Under the pieces are notes generated by a model. It saw only the letters and a program-made list of their open reading frames with translations. It searched no databases and had not been told where the DNA came from. This document shows, piece by piece, positions 58,658 through 64,000 of a DNA stretch of 64,000 nucleotides. The DNA is from Pogostemon cablin (lineage: Eukaryota; Streptophyta; Magnoliopsida; Lamiales; Lamiaceae): assembly GCA_023678885.1 (NCBI GenBank), contig CM042996.1, positions 6,196,602-6,260,601 of the forward strand, in the 5' to 3' direction. The position numbers were made by a program, and so were the translations under genes. How positions within the stretch are numbered: position 1 is the first letter of the stretch; each line of letters begins with the position of its first letter.

Positions 58658-59525
58658 CGTCCTGGAATAAGGACCTTACCTTTTCTTTAACCAACAGTCC
58701 TCAAACCAACCTGAAACACACTCAGTCGTCCCTTTCTATCTCCGGCCCCAGGAGGCCCAATCACAATTCAAGATCAACCAAAAGTCCAATCCAAATGAAA
58801 AATGATGTTTCCATCTTCGAAAGGACTTTACAAAAATTGACCGTATAACTAAAACTTTTCTTTTAAGTTAGTTAACTGCTTAAAGAAGTGGGAGTTGATG
58901 CCTGCTTGCTTACCAAGCGATCCTGACTTTCCATTATACTCCTATCCGATTGAGTCTGCTTCGCTTCATAAGAATCATTCCCCTAAACCTAAACTTGCTC
59001 ACTACCCTTGCTGAGACGGCTAACAACCGTTTTAAAGTGAGATTTGAATCCAGTTTCTCTTTCGGCGGAGCCTCTTCTCTGAGTGTATTACATACATACA
59101 TATCCAATAGTTTTGCTATAGCGACTACGTGGTTACGTCTTTTGAAAACAATGAATATCATAAGTAGTTAAGTCGCTTGATTGTCAATTCTTGGTGGTAG
59201 TAGTCTGTCAATTCCAATCACTTCCAATGACATGACATTAAATATTTCCTATTGATTTGCCCCCCCGGGACTTATTCATCATCCATTACCCAAACGGGTA
59301 CCAGGGAAAATCCTCATCTTCTCTCACTATTCAGTGCCCGGTCAACCGTGATCATTAAGTTTTTCTAATCTATATTTAAAGAGTGGTTTCACTTTAGAAG
59401 TCTTTTTATGGATGAACCGATTAAGATCTTCCAACTCTGTGGTTGATTTAGACTCAAGATCAAGGTCTTCCTGGGCTAGGCGCTTAGCTAAATACGAAAA
59501 GTTCTCATTTGAAAATTTCACATTG

Positions 59526-59554
59526 GGGTTAAAAAGTATACATAAAATATGCAT
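59526..59554 (+). repeat. Dispersed 29-base motif, copy 3
   Basis: Counterpart of 12538-12566 in repeat B copy 2; also found outside the repeat at 18385-18413. Confidence 0.6.
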
Positions 59555-61301
59555 ATTTTTAACCCTGAGCTTTGCACTAGCCCTTATTTTATTGCACCAA
59601 TTCCCAGTCAAGCCAACCTTTCAGATAGCCACTTAGCGCTTATTGCTCGACACAGACTCTAGCGCTAAGAAGGAGGATTTTTCCCAAACTCGTAGTGGTG
59701 TCGCCCTGCTCAACCTCTCTCAGGGATCGCAGAGTCAGGTAGATCAACTACTTGTACATATCTCCTAGCAAAAGAATATCCTATCCCAAGGTCTTAGCCG
59801 AGACTTGACTTTACGCCCTTTGGTCTTTCTTTTCTCGTTTTAGTAAAAGGCCTCCTGCTGCAGCAAGGCTATCTTGAATTCAAATTTGAAATGAAATAAA
59901 TGCATTCCTCTGTACTCTGTTGTGCTCAGCGAATGGATAAAGCCCAGGAAGGGAAGTCGCAACTTTTCCGATAGCAAATCAAATACCTAGCGAGTACATT
60001 CAAATAGCCCGTAGGGGGTGAAATGCAAGTCTTACTAAGTAGCTATATATGCCTCCTCATGTTGCATCTTTCATAACCTATTTAGGGCATTTTAAATAGA
60101 AACAGCAACAAAAGACAAGAAATAACTCGATAACAACTATAAGATAGCAAGCAGACGCGAACTCTCTCTCAATTCGCAAGTCCTGCTATAAGCTAGTTTG
60201 CAATACTTGCTATACTGTATATAGCTATAGCTAGCAAGAATCGTTCATAAGCAATTTCCGTGAGCCAATTATTCATGGCGCCAAAGAGGAAGATGTCACT
60301 TACTGTATTACTATCGGTTTTTTTTCGCAGGTTGAAGAAAAGAAGAGATGAAAATTCTACCTTTGTCTATTCAATCAGTCAGTAGGTGAGCTTTGCTTCC
60401 GCGGCTTACCGTCCATCACTGGACCATTTCGATTCCATAGTAGAGTGCCTCTACATTGCGGCAGAGAGCTTTTAGAACTCACTGGCTAGGAGCCTGGGGC
60501 TGGAAACACCATTCATTCCGAAAGAATGGGATTTCATAATCAAATTGACATCTCCATTACATACGCTATTTCGAAGTCACAAAGTCCGTGCCAATTCAGT
60601 TGTCCAAAGCGTGTCAAATGGCTTGTCCACTTCTCACGTAGGAAAGAACCTCCCCCGGATAGACAAAAAGGCTCTTTCAGCCTACTCACTTTATTTTAAG
60701 GTCCTCTACAATTGATGAATAGAAGACCTACTTAAGAGGATGGATCAATCTATTGAATGCAAGAAAGCTGCTCTGAAGTTTTTCTCAAACTACACCCGAG
60801 CTAAGGGGTTGAATGTCGAAACCAACCATCCCCAGAGTGCGGTGAAAATCCAATCAAGATCTGTCTTCTACTTTATTAATACATTGATAGCCTGATTAGT
60901 AGAGGATTCGAACCCCATTGAATGGTATGGGCTAGATGCCTTCCGATCATCAGATACAATACACGATTTGATCTATGCAATTAGTTTCATACTAAATATC
61001 ACTAAACTTTCTTTCTAAGTATGATAGAGGTGACGAATGGAGGAAGTTTGATCTCAGTGATTCAAGGAGCGAAAAAAGTGATTTGTTGGGCTTTTCGAGG
61101 TGCTCTTATTAGGCAAAGAGATCGGATAGCAAAAATCTACGTTCAAATCGATCTAAGTGCTCACGGGATTCGAATTGGCAAGCATCGTTAAAAGATGGAA
61201 TATGAAGGAGTACATTGCTTATGAAAATGCGATGGGAAATTCATAGAAGTTGCATTCATCCTAGCACGCTTCCAGAGTCTATATTTAGCAGCAAATAGAG
61301 G

Positions 61302-61622
61302 GTGTTTCCCTTTTATAACCCTAAACCTGGATCCGCATTACGATGTATTAGTCGAACACTTGATGCCTTGCTCCTTGAGTATCATGGGATTGAATACCCC
61401 GACCTCCCAGAGGCTCCCGAGAAAGCGATTTTAGCCTTCCGAACAGGTAAGGGCCATTCCTACGTCCCTTATCGGTCTGAATCCCCTCCCATTTTAGAGA
61501 AAGGATCGAGCAAATGGAGAAGCAGAGGAATAGTAATAGGTTTCGGACAACTGACTAGTGATGATTGTTCAGAGATGGCTAGTTCTTCTTATTTAACAAG
61601 GTACGAATCAGGAGAATATTGA
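61302..61622 (+). CDS. Unassigned open frame in repeat B2 (106 codons)
   Basis: Opens with GTG, no early ATG. The product has a protein-like composition (SRTLDALLLEYHGIEYPDLP, residues 17-36) with no membrane segment. In copy 1 (14325-14650) extra bases near 14385 and a loss near 14480 break the same frame. Family unknown. Confidence 0.25.
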   Translation: MFPFYNPKPGSALRCISRTLDALLLEYHGIEYPDLPEAPEKAILAFRTGKGHSYVPYRSESPPILEKGSSKWRSRGIVIGFGQLTSDDCSEMASSSYLTRYESGEY

Positions 61623-61769
61623 TTTTCGGGGCACACATAAAGGCTATTTAAAGAATTTTTATAGCAATAAAAGAAAAAAAAATCTCAACGTCCTTACGAG
61701 GTAGCAATGAGTTAAACGACTCATGTTGGCATGGAAGTCAGCCCGGTAAACTGATTCCATTCTGCTACT

Positions 61770-61979
61770 ATGATTCCAAACCTTACCCTTAGCTCTATAA
61801 AGACCTTTTTCAACTTAAAAAAAGATGCTAAAGCTATTTATTGTTGTTCGGTAGGATTCGTTTACTTCCTGCAAATTGCTTATGTAAGAACTAGTAGAAA
61901 GAAAGAAATTTTGAAAAAAAAGAATAAGGGAAGCATTAATAGATCGATGAATGGGAATCATCTTAGCAACTGGTTATAG
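61770..61979 (+). CDS. Unassigned ORF in repeat B2 (69 codons)
   Basis: ATG start; basic product with a hydrophobic stretch (YCCSVGFVYFLQIAYV, residues 24-39) and a Lys-rich tail. In copy 1 the start is ACG (14804) and a one-base loss introduces a TAA after 15 codons, so only copy 2 is open. No family recognised. Confidence 0.25.
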   Translation: MIPNLTLSSIKTFFNLKKDAKAIYCCSVGFVYFLQIAYVRTSRKKEILKKKNKGSINRSMNGNHLSNWL

Positions 61980-62574
61980 ACATGAGTCAAAGCCACCGAG
62001 AGAGGAGAAAGAATTTTCATGAGAGAGGGACGAGCAAGTGACAGATTGGGAAAAAAAGAGGTAGGCCTTTTCTGAGCGGTCATTTAGAGGCCATGTTAGC
62101 GACCCATCATTCTTCCCTAAGCTGTCAGAGTCCGATCAAAGCGAGCAAGAGATAGAAAAATCATCGCTCATAGATGTGAATTGAGAAAGCAAGCCCAAAT
62201 TCTTTTTAATTAGGCTCTATAGTCTGGTCCCTATACCTGGTAAGGTCTGATTGTTATCTGTAAGTTTTGTTTTGACCGCGGGAAGGTGAACTTTGCAAAA
62301 GTGCTTATTTGGTTGGGAAAAAGAAGACTTCTAACTCCGAGCCTACCCTACCCGAAACCAAAAATAAGTTTCAGCTATTGATGTAGCCTCTTGTCGCTAC
62401 CTACTCGAGAAATACCTTCTATACTACTAAACAGAAGGAAAAATCCCATCAAGATAGATTGAATTGACGACCTATACTTAAACTAAAGGCACAAGGGAAT
62501 CAAGAGTTCAAGAGCACAGAACAGAGGAAATGCACATGGGTCTCCTTGAAGAACGAAGTCTAAGATAAAGAAAG

Positions 62575-64000
62575 GTAGAGTGGGCGCACTTTTGCTTTGC
62601 TTTGATTGGCGTGGCTGTCCCCCTTTGCTAGTGGAGGCGAGGCCTTTGACTCCGCTTGCCTCTACTTTTCTTGTCAAGCATACAAGTGTAGTTTAGTGGG
62701 ATTGACTTCTAAAGACAGGAATTTTGTGAATCTCCCCTGTATAAGTCGACGTCTTAACCTGACTTCCTGAGCTCAGCTTATTGTTGAAGCAGTAGCTCTG
62801 GATCGAGAGCTGGGTGCTTACATTATTATTATGAAAGGGAGAAAGGGCTATAGCTAAAAAATAGAGTCAAAGCGTTTAGAATAAAGATAGAGAGGATCAC
62901 CGATCTCTACCTCAATCCATAATCAAATGGGGGAGTCCTTGCTGCAAAACCAGAAAATCGTGAGCAACTTAGACTTCACTGCTTTCATCCCAGTATCATT
63001 ACAAGATAGAGCCGTTGCCTTAATATAGAGGTTTAGCCTTCATTCTTTCGTTCTCGCTTTGGCTTTCACTTCTGCGTGATCTGGTAGTTCTTGGGAGCTG
63101 CTAATAGACGAGCTCTTCTTTGCTAGTTAAGCGAGTTAAGTTATGGGTCGGGCATTCTCTCTTTATGCCAATAAGGACACTAGCTGTCAACAAGAGGCTG
63201 GCTTTCAGAATAAGATGCGCCAGGTTGCAGCTAATCAGACATGCTAATAGTCACGCACGCTTTCCACAACCTGACCAGCAGTTCCATTCCTTATACGGAT
63301 GTCGCTAAACCTACTAATGCACTTTTGAAAGCCTTTCTGACTCTATATTCTATACTTTCTTTTCCAATCCAATAGACAAGAGCAATAGAAAAGAAAAGAG
63401 CCTTGACTCTGCCAATAATTATTCTTAAGTGAAGTCCAAGGAGGGAACCTCGAAAGAGTAAGGTAGGTAAGGCCTAGAGCCTATTAGACTTTGACCGAAT
63501 AGCGGACTTAGCTTCAAAGCTTGAAGTGAAAGCTTTACCTTCAATCAATGCCAGAGAAGTTTTGACATCGGGAGCTAATTAGCGCTGCACTGTCTCTTGT
63601 ATCATTTTCTAGATAAAATTTGAGTGTTGACTAATCCAAAAAGGAAGTAAGCAATCGACTAGACCAATCTTTCAGAGGAGGCGGCGAAGAGCAGGTAAGG
63701 CTTTGAAGCCAAGCAAGCTGCTATTAGAAAGAAGTGGAAACTATAACAGCTTACGAAAGAAAGAGAAAAACATGTGCCATCCTCTGAAATGGCAGCTAGG
63801 CTCGTTAGGAAAAGATACTTCTGAAAAGGAGAAAAGGTTATATAATGTCGATGGCCCGAGGTTCAACTTGAAAGGGGGTAGATTCGCTCAGAGACTAATG
63901 TCTGCCTAATTAGTGAAAGCTGGATCCAAGTAGGATTCTTCACTAATAGAGAGAAATTCATTGGATTCTATTCCATTCATTTATCGGGCCTTGCAGAATA
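62575..64000. other. No recognisable gene
   Basis: Unique sequence after repeat B copy 2. Short open stretches only (63120-63308, 63703-63909), none recognisable. Confidence 0.45.

Larger units (their letters stand above)
55374..62574. repeat. Repeat B, copy 2 (about 7.2 kb, direct)
   Basis: Matches 8533-15606 in the same orientation. It carries the better-preserved nad1 exon e and domain V, a 220-base block at 55489-55708 absent from copy 1, and reading frames (61302-61622, 61770-61979) that are broken in copy 1. On balance copy 2 is the less decayed of the two. Other content of the repeat is unassigned. Confidence 0.93.

Overview
The window looks like angiosperm mitochondrial DNA. It carries pieces of nad1, nad5 and cob with plant-type group II intron ends (domain V hairpins placed just upstream of nad1 exon e, nad5 exon d and nad5 exon e), several blocks of plastid DNA (rpoB, rpoC1, rpoC2, ycf2, the trnA-UGC intron and rrn23), large repeats and long stretches with no recognisable gene. 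I found no complete, intact standard mitochondrial gene, no intact tRNA and no complete rRNA in 64 kb. That fits a piece of a large, expanded mitochondrial genome. The alternative, which the sequence alone cannot exclude, is a nuclear copy of mitochondrial DNA: many of the stops in the decayed genes are explained by C-to-T or G-to-A changes.

Layout. 1-7.1 kb: mostly unassigned, with a 265-codon frame broken by three stops (2560-3354) and a nuclear-type PHD-finger (MS1/MMD1 family) pseudogene that still has introns (5225-5942). 7.2-8.5 kb: repeat A copy 1, holding nad5 exon e and the end of nad5 intron 4. 8.5-15.6 kb: repeat B copy 1, holding nad1 exon e and the end of nad1 intron 4. 15.6-25.1 kb: unassigned, with a weak mitovirus-like remnant near 17.1-17.7 kb. 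25.3-27.4 kb: repeat A copy 2 inside a longer nad5 block (exon e, intron 4, damaged exon d, and the 3' half of trans-spliced intron 3). 27.4-28.6 kb: unassigned broken reading frames. 31.6-33.3 kb: plastid rpoC1 3' part and rpoC2 5' part. 33.6-34.8 kb: plastid trnA intron and rrn23 5' part, opposite strand. 35-36.6 kb: diverged short repeats. 37.0-37.7 kb: AT-rich reverse-transcriptase-like pseudogene. 38.5-38.9 kb: remnant resembling a plant pararetrovirus movement protein. 39.5-40.3 kb: broken multi-pass membrane protein frame. 43.4-45.1 kb: rrn23 scrap, plastid rpoB 3' part and rpoC1 start. 47.05-48.23 kb: cob pseudogene. 49.3-50.4 kb: plastid ycf2 fragment. 55.4-62.6 kb: repeat B copy 2, whose nad1 exon e is still open and whose domain V is normal.

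The parts do not form a working pathway. The one segment that could still function is nad1 exon e with its intron 3' end in repeat B copy 2 (58293-58657). The copies in the first part of the window (7-16 kb) and the cob and nad5 pieces are damaged. The window is best read as a mosaic of duplicated mitochondrial, plastid, nuclear and virus-like DNA.
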